5,698 nucleotides of DNA, from the NCBI GenBank assembly GCA_027032655.1, contig JALVMZ010000186.1, positions 1 through 5,698 of the forward strand. The letters run 5' to 3'. This DNA is from Desulfobacteraceae bacterium. Lineage in GTDB: Bacteria; Desulfobacterota; DSM-4660; Desulfatiglandales; JALVMZ01. A model generated the notes under the pieces. It saw only the letters and a program-made list of their open reading frames with translations, made no database searches and had not been told where the DNA came from. Within the stretch, counting starts at the first letter, position 1; every line of letters starts with the position of its first letter. This document shows, one piece after another, positions 1-5,698 of this stretch. Position numbers and translations under genes: made by a program.

Positions 1-631
1 CTCTCATACAACCATGTGGGCAAAAAGATGTGTTGAAAATAAGAAGCGATCTGATCAGGCCCTGTTTGGCATTATCCAGGGGGGTGTTTACAGGGATTTG
101 AGAAAGAAGAGTGCCCTGGAATTGGGTGAGCTCCCAATGGATGGATATGCCCTTGGGGGGCTCTGTATTGGAGAGCCCCGTGATCAGAGATTTGACATCA
201 TTGGCTACACAATGGATTATATATCTCAGGACAAACCTGTATACCTCATGGGAGCTGGCAAACCCGATGATATTCTGGATGCGGTCTCTATGGGAGTTGA
301 CCTGTTTGACTGTGTTATCCCAACAAGAAATGCCAGAAACGGCACCCTTTTTACGAGAAATGGAAAAATCTCAATAAAGTCTTCCCGGTTTAAAGAAGAC
401 CCTGATCCAGTAGATAAGGACTGCTCATGTTATACATGCAGGAATTATTCACGGGCATATTTGAGGCACCTGTTTATCTCAAAGGAACTTCTATCATACA
501 GGCTGAACACCATACATAATGTCAGCTTTTACATTAATCTTATGTATGATATAAGAAATGCCCTAAGCAATGGTGACTTTTTAAGATTTTCTGAGCAATT
601 TAAAGCCAGATTTTATCAGAATGATAATTAA
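1..631 (+). CDS. tgt: Queuine/preQ1 tRNA-ribosyltransferase (tRNA-guanine transglycosylase), 3' part
   Basis: This enzyme swaps guanine-34 in the anticodon of Asp, Asn, His and Tyr tRNAs for preQ1, a step of queuosine synthesis in the cytoplasm. The reading frame is open from base 2 and ends with TAA at 629-631. By alignment with the Zymomonas enzyme from memory, about 180 N-terminal residues lie outside the window, including the first active-site Asp. Numbering from the Met at base 14 (internal, not the true start), I see the substrate-pocket motif GGLCIGEP (48-55), the nucleophile Asp99 in FDCVIPTRNARNG, and the zinc ligands Cys137, Cys139, Cys142 and His168. The spacings between Glu54, Asp99, Cys137 and His168 (45, 38 and 31 residues) match Zymomonas Tgt exactly. 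Ile52 occupies the position of Val233 in that enzyme. Eukaryotes have Gly there, so this supports preQ1 rather than queuine as substrate. It leads the yajC-secD-secF cluster, a common bacterial arrangement. Confidence 0.97.
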   Translation, partial: SHTTMWAKRCVENKKRSDQALFGIIQGGVYRDLRKKSALELGELPMDGYALGGLCIGEPRDQRFDIIGYTMDYISQDKPVYLMGAGKPDDILDAVSMGVDLFDCVIPTRNARNGTLFTRNGKISIKSSRFKEDPDPVDKDCSCYTCRNYSRAYLRHLFISKELLSYRLNTIHNVSFYINLMYDIRNALSNGDFLRFSEQFKARFYQNDN

Positions 632-632
632 A

Positions 633-645
633 GGGCCAGAGGCCC
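633..645 (+). other. Short GC-rich stem-loop between tgt and yajC
   Basis: GGGCC, a three-base AGA loop and GGCCC form a perfect 5-bp inverted repeat one base after the tgt stop codon. The bases that follow (ATAAATATA) are not a T-run, so this is not a typical intrinsic terminator. It sits just before the strong yajC ribosome binding site. It could stabilise or mark a processed mRNA end between the two genes, or be chance. No function can be assigned from the sequence. Confidence 0.45.
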
Positions 646-653
646 ATAAATAT

Positions 654-660
654 AGGAGGT
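654..660 (+). promoter_or_regulatory. Strong ribosome binding site of yajC
   Basis: AGGAGGT is a near-perfect Shine-Dalgarno sequence, six bases before the ATG at 667. It is the strongest binding site in the window and fixes the yajC start. Confidence 0.9.
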
Positions 661-666
661 TTTATA

Positions 667-996
667 ATGAATGATCTTGTTTTTGCAATGGGGTCTCCCC
701 AGGGACAGGGGGGAGCCGGGGGCGCTGGATTTGGTGCCTTCATACCCCTTATACTTATGTTCGCAATCTTCTATTTTCTTTTAATAAGGCCACAACAGAA
801 AAGGACAAAACAACACAGAGAAATGCTTGCATCTTTAAAAAAGGGAGACAGGGTGGTAACATCAGGCGGGCTTCATGGCCAGATAACCGGTCTTACGGAT
901 GATACTGTAACAATGGAGATTGCACCAAAGGTAAGAGTTAAAGTCTCAAGGCAATCCATTGCCGGAAGACTAAGAAGTGGGGAACAGACACAGTAA
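667..996 (+). CDS. yajC: Sec translocon accessory subunit YajC
   Basis: This small inner-membrane protein associates with SecD and SecF and through them with SecYEG; it is usually dispensable. The 109-residue length is normal for the family. The N-terminus is short, followed by a Gly-rich stretch (about 9-23) and one membrane helix (about 25-40). The family signature FYFLLIRPQQK (35-45) marks the end of the helix and the start of the cytoplasmic part. The conserved cytoplasmic domain follows, with KKGDRVVTSGGLHG (58-71) and IAPKVRVKVSRQSI (85-98), and then a short polar tail. The start is set by the strong AGGAGGT site. It lies 35 bases after tgt and 43 bases before secD, as expected for the conserved cluster. 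Confidence 0.97.
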   Translation: MNDLVFAMGSPQGQGGAGGAGFGAFIPLILMFAIFYFLLIRPQQKRTKQHREMLASLKKGDRVVTSGGLHGQITGLTDDTVTMEIAPKVRVKVSRQSIAGRLRSGEQTQ

Positions 997-1025
997 CTCT
1001 CACAAAGTGTTTAGATAATTCCATC

Positions 1026-1032
1026 AGAGGAG
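1026..1032 (+). promoter_or_regulatory. Ribosome binding site that fixes the GTG start of secD
   Basis: AGAGGAG ends seven bases before the GTG at 1040. An in-frame TGA at 1034-1036 rules out any earlier secD start. An ATG at 1033 directly abuts this site and is in another frame, so it is too close to be used well. The GTG is therefore the best-supported start. Confidence 0.85.
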
Positions 1033-1039
1033 ATGAAAA

Positions 1040-2641
1040 GTGAAGAAGAACCTTGGCATAAGGGCTGCAATTGCAGGTATCCTTATAGTAATTGGTCTGA
1101 TATATATCACGCCTTCACTGATCAGAACCCTACCACCCTGGTGGACAGGGATTCTTCCAAAGGAAAAGATTCATTTAGGTCTTGACCTTCAGGGTGGAAT
1201 GCACCTGATTCTGGAAGTTGATGCAGTAAAAGCAGTTGAAAGCTCTCTTGAAAGGACTATAGAAGAACTGCGATCTGATATGCGAAAAAAACGCATAAGA
1301 TATTCTGAGATTAAAAGGGATGGAAGTGAAGGTATTGAGTTGAAATTGATAAGAAATAAGGATATTGAGGCATTAGATGAGCTTATCTCAAGGCAGTATC
1401 CTGATTTCCAGTTAAGCACATCAGAAACAGACCAGCATGGAGCAATCATAAAACTCACCCTGAAGCAGAAAGTCAAAGAAAGAATAATGAGGCTTGCAAC
1501 TGATCAGGCACTTGAGACCATAAGAAACAGAATAGACCAGTTCGGAGTAACCGAACCAGACATACGGCCTCAGGGTGAAAATCGTATCCTCATCCAGCTA
1601 CCCGGTATAAAGGACCCCGAACGTGCCATTGCCCTGATTGGTAAGACAGCAAGGCTTGAATTCAAGCTTGTGGATGATGAGCACAGTGTTCAGGAGGCAC
1701 TGAAGGGAAATATCCCCCCTGCCACAGAGATTCTCTATCAGATATCAAGAGACCCACAAACCGGAATTACCAGAAAAATCCCTTATCTCCTGAAAAAACG
1801 CACATTGCTTACAGGTGAATACATAACTGATGCCAGGGTCCAGATAGAATCCCAGTTCAACCAACCCTATGTATCTCTGTCCTTTGATGCAAGGGGGGCC
1901 CGACTCTTTGACAGAATAACGGCTGAAAATGTGGGGAAAAGACTTGCTATAGTGCTGGACGGTCATGTCTATTCTGCCCCTGAAATAAGGGAGAGGATAT
2001 CGGGCGGAAGGGCACAGATTACTGGAAATTTTACAATGGAAGAGGCCAAGGACCTTGCAATTGTGCTCAGGGCAGGTGCCCTTCCTGCCCCGGTTAAGAT
2101 TCTGGAGAAAAGGACAGTTGGCCCTTCCCTTGGGAGGGATTCCATAGAAAAGGGATTCAAGTCCATGCTCATAGGTGGATTTCTGGTTGTGCTATTTATG
2201 GCGCTTTATTACAGGACCTTTGGCCTTATAGCTGATATGGCACTTCTTTTAAATGTCCTTTTCATAATGGCAGGACTGGCATTTTTTGGAGCAACACTCA
2301 CCCTCCCTGGTATTGCCGGAATAATACTCACCATAGGTATGGCAGTGGATGCCAATGTGCTGATATTTGAAAGGATACGGGAGGAACTAAGAGATGGCAA
2401 ACCCCTTTTAACTGCAATAGATAATGGTTATTCAAAGGCATTTGTTACAATCCTTGATGCAAATGTAACCACCTTTATAGCAGCACTTGTGCTTTTTCAA
2501 TTTGGCACAGGACCTGTGCGGGGCTTTGCTGTAACACTCAGTATTGGAATATCTGCAAGCTTTATAACTGCAGTATTTATGACCAGAATAGTTGTTGACT
2601 ATCTTACATATAATCTCAGATGGAAACAGATTAGTATATGA
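1040..2641 (+). CDS. secD: Protein translocase subunit SecD
   Basis: SecD works with SecF as a proton-driven motor that helps move preproteins across the inner membrane after SecA has pushed them through SecYEG. It belongs to the RND superfamily. The 533-residue protein starts at GTG. Helix 1 lies at about 8-28, followed by the family motif HLGLDLQGGMHLILEVD (45-61). A large external region runs to about 370, including DQALETIRNRIDQFGVTEPD (155-174), the head domain and the conserved GHVYSAPEI segment (308-316). Five more helices follow at about 373-391, 395-417, 423-444, 472-489 and 496-519. GMAVDANVLIFER (433-445) contains Asp437, the counterpart of E. coli SecD Asp519, needed for proton coupling. 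It is shorter than E. coli SecD (615 residues), with a compact periplasmic part, which is common outside gammaproteobacteria. secF follows after 27 bases. Confidence 0.98.
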   Translation: MKKNLGIRAAIAGILIVIGLIYITPSLIRTLPPWWTGILPKEKIHLGLDLQGGMHLILEVDAVKAVESSLERTIEELRSDMRKKRIRYSEIKRDGSEGIELKLIRNKDIEALDELISRQYPDFQLSTSETDQHGAIIKLTLKQKVKERIMRLATDQALETIRNRIDQFGVTEPDIRPQGENRILIQLPGIKDPERAIALIGKTARLEFKLVDDEHSVQEALKGNIPPATEILYQISRDPQTGITRKIPYLLKKRTLLTGEYITDARVQIESQFNQPYVSLSFDARGARLFDRITAENVGKRLAIVLDGHVYSAPEIRERISGGRAQITGNFTMEEAKDLAIVLRAGALPAPVKILEKRTVGPSLGRDSIEKGFKSMLIGGFLVVLFMALYYRTFGLIADMALLLNVLFIMAGLAFFGATLTLPGIAGIILTIGMAVDANVLIFERIREELRDGKPLLTAIDNGYSKAFVTILDANVTTFIAALVLFQFGTGPVRGFAVTLSIGISASFITAVFMTRIVVDYLTYNLRWKQISI

Positions 2642-2654
2642 GCCAAAAATCCAT

Positions 2655-2660
2655 AAGGAG
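2655..2660 (+). promoter_or_regulatory. Ribosome binding site of secF
   Basis: AAGGAG lies eight bases before the ATG at 2669. A second, weaker purine stretch (AAGGA, 2664-2668) directly abuts the start codon and is too close to serve. The site supports the chosen secF start. Confidence 0.8.
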
Positions 2661-2668
2661 CATAAGGA

Positions 2669-3703
2669 ATGGAGATTATTAAACCGGATGTAAACATTGA
2701 CTTCATTGGTAAGAGGAGATGGGCATTTGGGCTTTCAGGCGCCATGATAATAGCAACAATAATCCTCCTTATTATAAGGGGAGGACCAAATTATGGTGTG
2801 GATTTTACAGGTGGTATCCTTATTCAGATAAAGATGCCATCCAGAACAGAGTCATCCATGATAAAGAAGGCCCTCATTCCTATAAATCTTCAGGACAGCA
2901 TTGTCCAGGAATTTGGTGAAAGGGGGGCATCCGAATATCTTATAAGGGTTAGAAAAACAGGAATCAAACTGGAAGGATTGGGAAAAAAGGTAAAGGATAT
3001 GCTCACTCAAAAGTTCGGAAAGGGAGTTGAATTGAGGCGTGTGGAAATGGTGGGTCCCAAGGTTGGAAAAGATCTGAGACAGAAGGCACTGCTTGCCATA
3101 TTTTATGCCATACTCTTTATAGCCATATATATCTCAGGGAGATTTGAACTTAAGTGGCTCATGAGCCTTATAATGGCATTTTCACTTGCCATTGTTGTTT
3201 ATATTGCAACAGGTTTTGGTGTGGGAATAACCTATCTTATTGTAATTGCACTCATTGTTACAATTGGACTCTGCTGGTTTTTGAAACTGAATTATGCACT
3301 TGGGGCAATAATTGCCCTGATACATGATGTTACCATCACAATCGGGTGTTTTGCACTGACTGATAGAGAGATCTCACTGTCTGTAATTGCAGCATTTTTG
3401 ACCATTGTGGGTTATTCCCTGAATGACACAATTATTGTGTTTGATAGAATCAGAGAGAATCTCAAAAAGTTAAGGAAAAAGGGCTTTGAGGAGATCATAA
3501 ACAAAAGCATCAATCAGACCCTCAGCAGGACCATTCTTACATCTGGCACAACCTTAGTGGTAATACTCTGCCTTGTATTACTCGGGGGTGGAGTTATACA
3601 TGACTTTGCCTTTGCAATGCTTGTGGGTGTTATTGTAGGAACATATTCTTCCATATATATTGCAAGCCCAATACTCCTTGCCTGGGCCAAAAGACCCGGG
3701 TAA
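2669..3703 (+). CDS. secF: Protein translocase subunit SecF with an extra predicted membrane hairpin
   Basis: SecF is the partner of SecD in the proton-driven export motor of the inner membrane. The 344-residue protein has helix 1 (about 18-37), the motif YGVDFTGG (42-49) opening the external domain, and VEMVGPKVGKDL (125-136) leading into helix 2 (about 138-156). The conserved C-terminal half holds ALIHDV (216-221), GYSLNDTIIVFDRIREN (248-264), TLSRTILTSGTT (284-295) and GTYSSIYIASP (324-334). Asp253 and Arg287 match E. coli SecF Asp213 and Arg247, both essential for proton-driven function, with identical 34-residue spacing. Between GRFE (157-160) and LNYALGAIIALIHD (207-220) there are about 46 residues more than in E. 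coli SecF. They are hydrophobic and without charge from 163 to 205, with a GFGVG turn. This suggests eight rather than six helices; an even number of added helices leaves the remaining topology unchanged. Confidence 0.97.
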   Translation: MEIIKPDVNIDFIGKRRWAFGLSGAMIIATIILLIIRGGPNYGVDFTGGILIQIKMPSRTESSMIKKALIPINLQDSIVQEFGERGASEYLIRVRKTGIKLEGLGKKVKDMLTQKFGKGVELRRVEMVGPKVGKDLRQKALLAIFYAILFIAIYISGRFELKWLMSLIMAFSLAIVVYIATGFGVGITYLIVIALIVTIGLCWFLKLNYALGAIIALIHDVTITIGCFALTDREISLSVIAAFLTIVGYSLNDTIIVFDRIRENLKKLRKKGFEEIINKSINQTLSRTILTSGTTLVVILCLVLLGGGVIHDFAFAMLVGVIVGTYSSIYIASPILLAWAKRPG

Positions 3704-3724
3704 GCATGGATTGATAATTTAGAC

Positions 3725-5638
3725 ATGGGCAAGAGGCCGAAAAAAAGGCTCATTTCTCCCATCTGGATTATTATTCTTGTATTCCTCTTTTTTATATTGA
3801 GTCTTTATAGATTGATTTTGTGTCTTAATCCTGAAGTTCCAAGATTAAACTATGTCATAGTGAAAAAGAACCAAAGCATAATTAAGCTTCTGGATGGAGA
3901 AAAGATAACATTAAAACCCCATGATACATTCAGGATAATTGAGATATCCACCAATATATGCTTTAATCAGGGAGTCCGTCTTTACTCACCTTCAATTGAT
4001 ATAGAAACTGCCCGTTATGAACCATGCACAATAGAATATCTGGCAGGCAATCTGAATATATTTCTGACACATTCATATAATGTTATCGTTAAAAGATACA
4101 CCAAGAGTCTGGGAGGATTCACAGTAGTTGTAAAACTTGAGCCACGGGACTTTATTGAAAGGGCAGAGAGGATAATAAGTGTTAAAAAGAGAATAGCATT
4201 TCTTGAAAAGGCCCACCGGATTTATCCAGAAAATAATGAAATAGAAGATATGCTGATTAATGATTATAAAGCGGCCAAAAAGTGGAACAACATTATCTCC
4301 CTGGTTAAGGGCTCTAAAAAAACAAAAAAGAACCTGCGCCTGCTCCTTGAAGCCTATGAAAAGACAAACAACAAGAAAGGAATCATAGCCACAGCAGAAA
4401 AACTTCTAAAAATAGCTCCGAATGACATTGACCTCATAATAAGGCTTGCATCCATAAATGAAGAATCAGGCAATATCAGAGAGGCCATAAGATATTATAA
4501 AATGGCAATTCCCATGATTGAAGAAAATCAAAGAGCAGAAATTTATAAGAGTATAGGATATCTTTCCGGTAAAACAGGCAATCTGAAAGATTCAATATCT
4601 TATTATAAAAAGGCATATAAACTTACCCCGGATGATCCCGATATTCTTTACAGTCTGGCAGATCTTTATAGGAAAACAGGAAAAAAGAGGGAAGCAGAAA
4701 GGTATCTCAGCCTGGCCATTAAATCAAAACCAGAGGACATTGAAAGCAGGCTTACTCTATCTGAACAATTAATAAAAGAAGGAAAATTAACTTCAGCAAA
4801 GAAATATCTAAAAGAGGTCTTGGAAAAGAGATCTGATTCAAGGGATGCACTTCTTTTACTGTTGAAAATAGCAGAAAAGCAAGGAAATAAAAAAGAGCAG
4901 AAGGAGATCTACAGGAAGTTAATAAAAATTAAAACTCCTTCTCCAGTGCTTTTTTACAATCTGGGAGCCCTTGAATATGAAACAGGCAATCCAAGATCAG
5001 CACTGAATTATATCAAAAAGTATTTAAGGAAAAGACCCAATGATCCTGATGCAAGGGAACTCCTGTTCAATATATACAGGAAACTGAAACAGAACAAAGA
5101 AGCCATCAAATCCGCTATTAATCTATTGAAACTGAAACCACATTACATTGAACCATATAATTTTATATTTACGACATCAAAGGACAAAAACTTATATTCA
5201 GAATTGATTCCCTTTATTAAGAAAGGATTGAAAAAATCTCCTGGTTCCAAACAACTCCAGGACTATCTCATATTTGTATATCTTGAACTGGGAAAAGATG
5301 ACCTTGCATTAAAGGAGATGAAATCAGCCGTTAGAAAAAGGCCAGAGGATATTCCACTGCTCCTTCAGATGGGAAAACTTTATGAAAAAATGGGTAAAAC
5401 AGATAGCGCAATGGATATCTATAGAAAAATTATAAATATCTCCCCGAAGAATCAGAAAGCAAAAGATAATTTTAAAAGACTTGCCCTTGCTCTTGCAGGT
5501 AAGTATGAAAAAGAGGGGAGATACAAATCTGCCATGAAATATTATAAAATATTGTTAAATATATTTCCTGAAGATGAAACAGCCCAGGAAGGCTATCTCA
5601 GGGTTAAATTAAAGACACTTCCAGAAAATAATGAATAA
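3725..5638 (+). CDS. Membrane-anchored TPR protein of unknown function, downstream of secF
   Basis: I do not recognise a named family for this 637-residue protein. The N-terminus MGKRPKKR is strongly positive and precedes one hydrophobic helix (about 10-34), typical of a signal anchor that leaves the rest outside the inner membrane. Residues 40-140 look beta-rich and contain Cys79 and Cys101; together with Cys33 next to the helix these are the only cysteines. From about 200 to 620 there are roughly twelve 34-residue TPR units, in good register at 270-303, 304-337, 338-371, 406-439, 508-541 and 542-575. The unit near 474-507 is degenerate, and the last is offset by seven residues. Typical marks are the [TE]GN or TGK turns and the recurring YYK. 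TPR arrays usually bind peptides or partner proteins. The protein is rich in Lys. The ATG at 3725 is the only sensible start because an in-frame TAA lies 24 bases upstream, but no Shine-Dalgarno precedes it, so translation may depend on secF. A role in export or envelope assembly is inference from position alone. Confidence 0.93.
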   Translation: MGKRPKKRLISPIWIIILVFLFFILSLYRLILCLNPEVPRLNYVIVKKNQSIIKLLDGEKITLKPHDTFRIIEISTNICFNQGVRLYSPSIDIETARYEPCTIEYLAGNLNIFLTHSYNVIVKRYTKSLGGFTVVVKLEPRDFIERAERIISVKKRIAFLEKAHRIYPENNEIEDMLINDYKAAKKWNNIISLVKGSKKTKKNLRLLLEAYEKTNNKKGIIATAEKLLKIAPNDIDLIIRLASINEESGNIREAIRYYKMAIPMIEENQRAEIYKSIGYLSGKTGNLKDSISYYKKAYKLTPDDPDILYSLADLYRKTGKKREAERYLSLAIKSKPEDIESRLTLSEQLIKEGKLTSAKKYLKEVLEKRSDSRDALLLLLKIAEKQGNKKEQKEIYRKLIKIKTPSPVLFYNLGALEYETGNPRSALNYIKKYLRKRPNDPDARELLFNIYRKLKQNKEAIKSAINLLKLKPHYIEPYNFIFTTSKDKNLYSELIPFIKKGLKKSPGSKQLQDYLIFVYLELGKDDLALKEMKSAVRKRPEDIPLLLQMGKLYEKMGKTDSAMDIYRKIINISPKNQKAKDNFKRLALALAGKYEKEGRYKSAMKYYKILLNIFPEDETAQEGYLRVKLKTLPENNE

Positions 5639-5698
5639 AAAACCCATATACAATGTAACAGCAGGGGTAATATATCAGCACGGAAAGGTGCTGATTAA
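5631..5698 (+). CDS. Probable Nudix hydrolase (MutT-like), N-terminus only
   Basis: An ATG at 5631 opens a frame that stays open to the end of the window, giving 22 complete codons. The start MNKKPIYNVTAGVIYQHGKV, followed by Leu-Ile, resembles the first beta-strands of MutT-like Nudix enzymes, which hydrolyse nucleoside diphosphates linked to another moiety, such as 8-oxo-dGTP. The diagnostic Nudix box would lie past the right edge, so the assignment is tentative. The start overlaps the last 8 bases of the TPR gene (ATGAATAA), and no clear Shine-Dalgarno precedes it, which points to translational coupling. The overlap supports membership of the same operon, though a housecleaning enzyme need not be related to export. 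Confidence 0.65.
   Translation, partial: MNKKPIYNVTAGVIYQHGKVLI

Noticed and set aside
633..645. Stem-loop after tgt read as a rho-independent terminator
   Set aside because: The stem is only 5 bp and no T-run follows; the next gene is in the same conserved cluster 35 bases after tgt.
1001..1009. CAC-AAA-GTG inverted repeat between yajC and secD as an operator
   Set aside because: Only three base pairs match and the symmetry does not extend, so it is not distinguishable from chance.
1033..1185. 50-codon frame from the ATG at 1033, seven bases before the secD GTG
   Set aside because: It directly abuts the Shine-Dalgarno sequence, its product resembles nothing, and it lies inside the well-supported secD gene in another frame.
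1189..2400. Open frames on the minus strand within secD
   Set aside because: They lie opposite a strongly conserved gene, have no ribosome binding site or recognisable product, and are antisense shadows.
3706..3714. Two-codon mini-frame ATG GAT TGA between secF and the TPR gene
   Set aside because: It has no Shine-Dalgarno and is too short to be read as a leader peptide; chance occurrence is the simplest explanation.
3815..3823. Cys33 of the TPR protein as a lipoprotein lipobox (LILC)
   Set aside because: The residue before Cys is Leu, not Gly, Ala or Ser, so it does not fit the usual lipobox; a plain membrane anchor fits better.
4460..5560. Recurring short DNA motifs (ACAGGCAAT, TATTATAAAA) as a repeat array
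   Set aside because: They encode the recurring TGN turns and YYK residues of the TPR units and are explained by the protein repeat.

Overview
The window holds part of a single co-directional gene cluster on the + strand: the 3' half of tgt, then yajC, secD, secF, a gene for a large membrane-anchored tetratricopeptide-repeat (TPR) protein, and the first 22 codons of a Nudix-type gene that runs off the right edge. The genes are tightly packed. The gaps are 35, 43, 27 and 21 bases, and the last pair overlaps by 8 bases. I see no convincing internal promoter or intrinsic terminator, so the layout reads as one operon. No stretch over 300 bases lacks a gene. I see no tRNA or rRNA, CRISPR array, insertion sequence or phage gene.

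The order tgt-yajC-secD-secF is a classic bacterial arrangement. Tgt puts the queuosine precursor preQ1 into the anticodons of tRNAs for Asp, Asn, His and Tyr. YajC, SecD and SecF form the accessory membrane complex of the SecYEG translocon, which uses the proton motive force to pull proteins through late in export. The key proton-pathway residues of SecD (Asp437) and SecF (Asp253, Arg287) are present, so the complex looks functional. The TPR protein has a positively charged N-terminus, one membrane anchor, a beta-rich segment and about twelve TPRs. It would be expected to lie outside the inner membrane, in a good place to meet exported proteins, but its function is unknown.

The organism is a bacterium, probably Gram-negative. 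AT-leaning DNA, heavy use of AGA/AGG for Arg and ATA for Ile, and the character of YajC and SecF suggest Desulfobacterota (former Deltaproteobacteria) or a nearby lineage such as Nitrospirota. That placement is inference and weakly held.

Most of the window is ordinary core genome. Two things deserve a second look. SecF carries about 46 extra residues that look like an additional pair of membrane helices compared with E. coli SecF. The uncharacterised TPR gene sits directly behind secF in the same reading frame, separated from it by one stop codon and seven sense codons. I found no defence, mobile or otherwise exotic system here.
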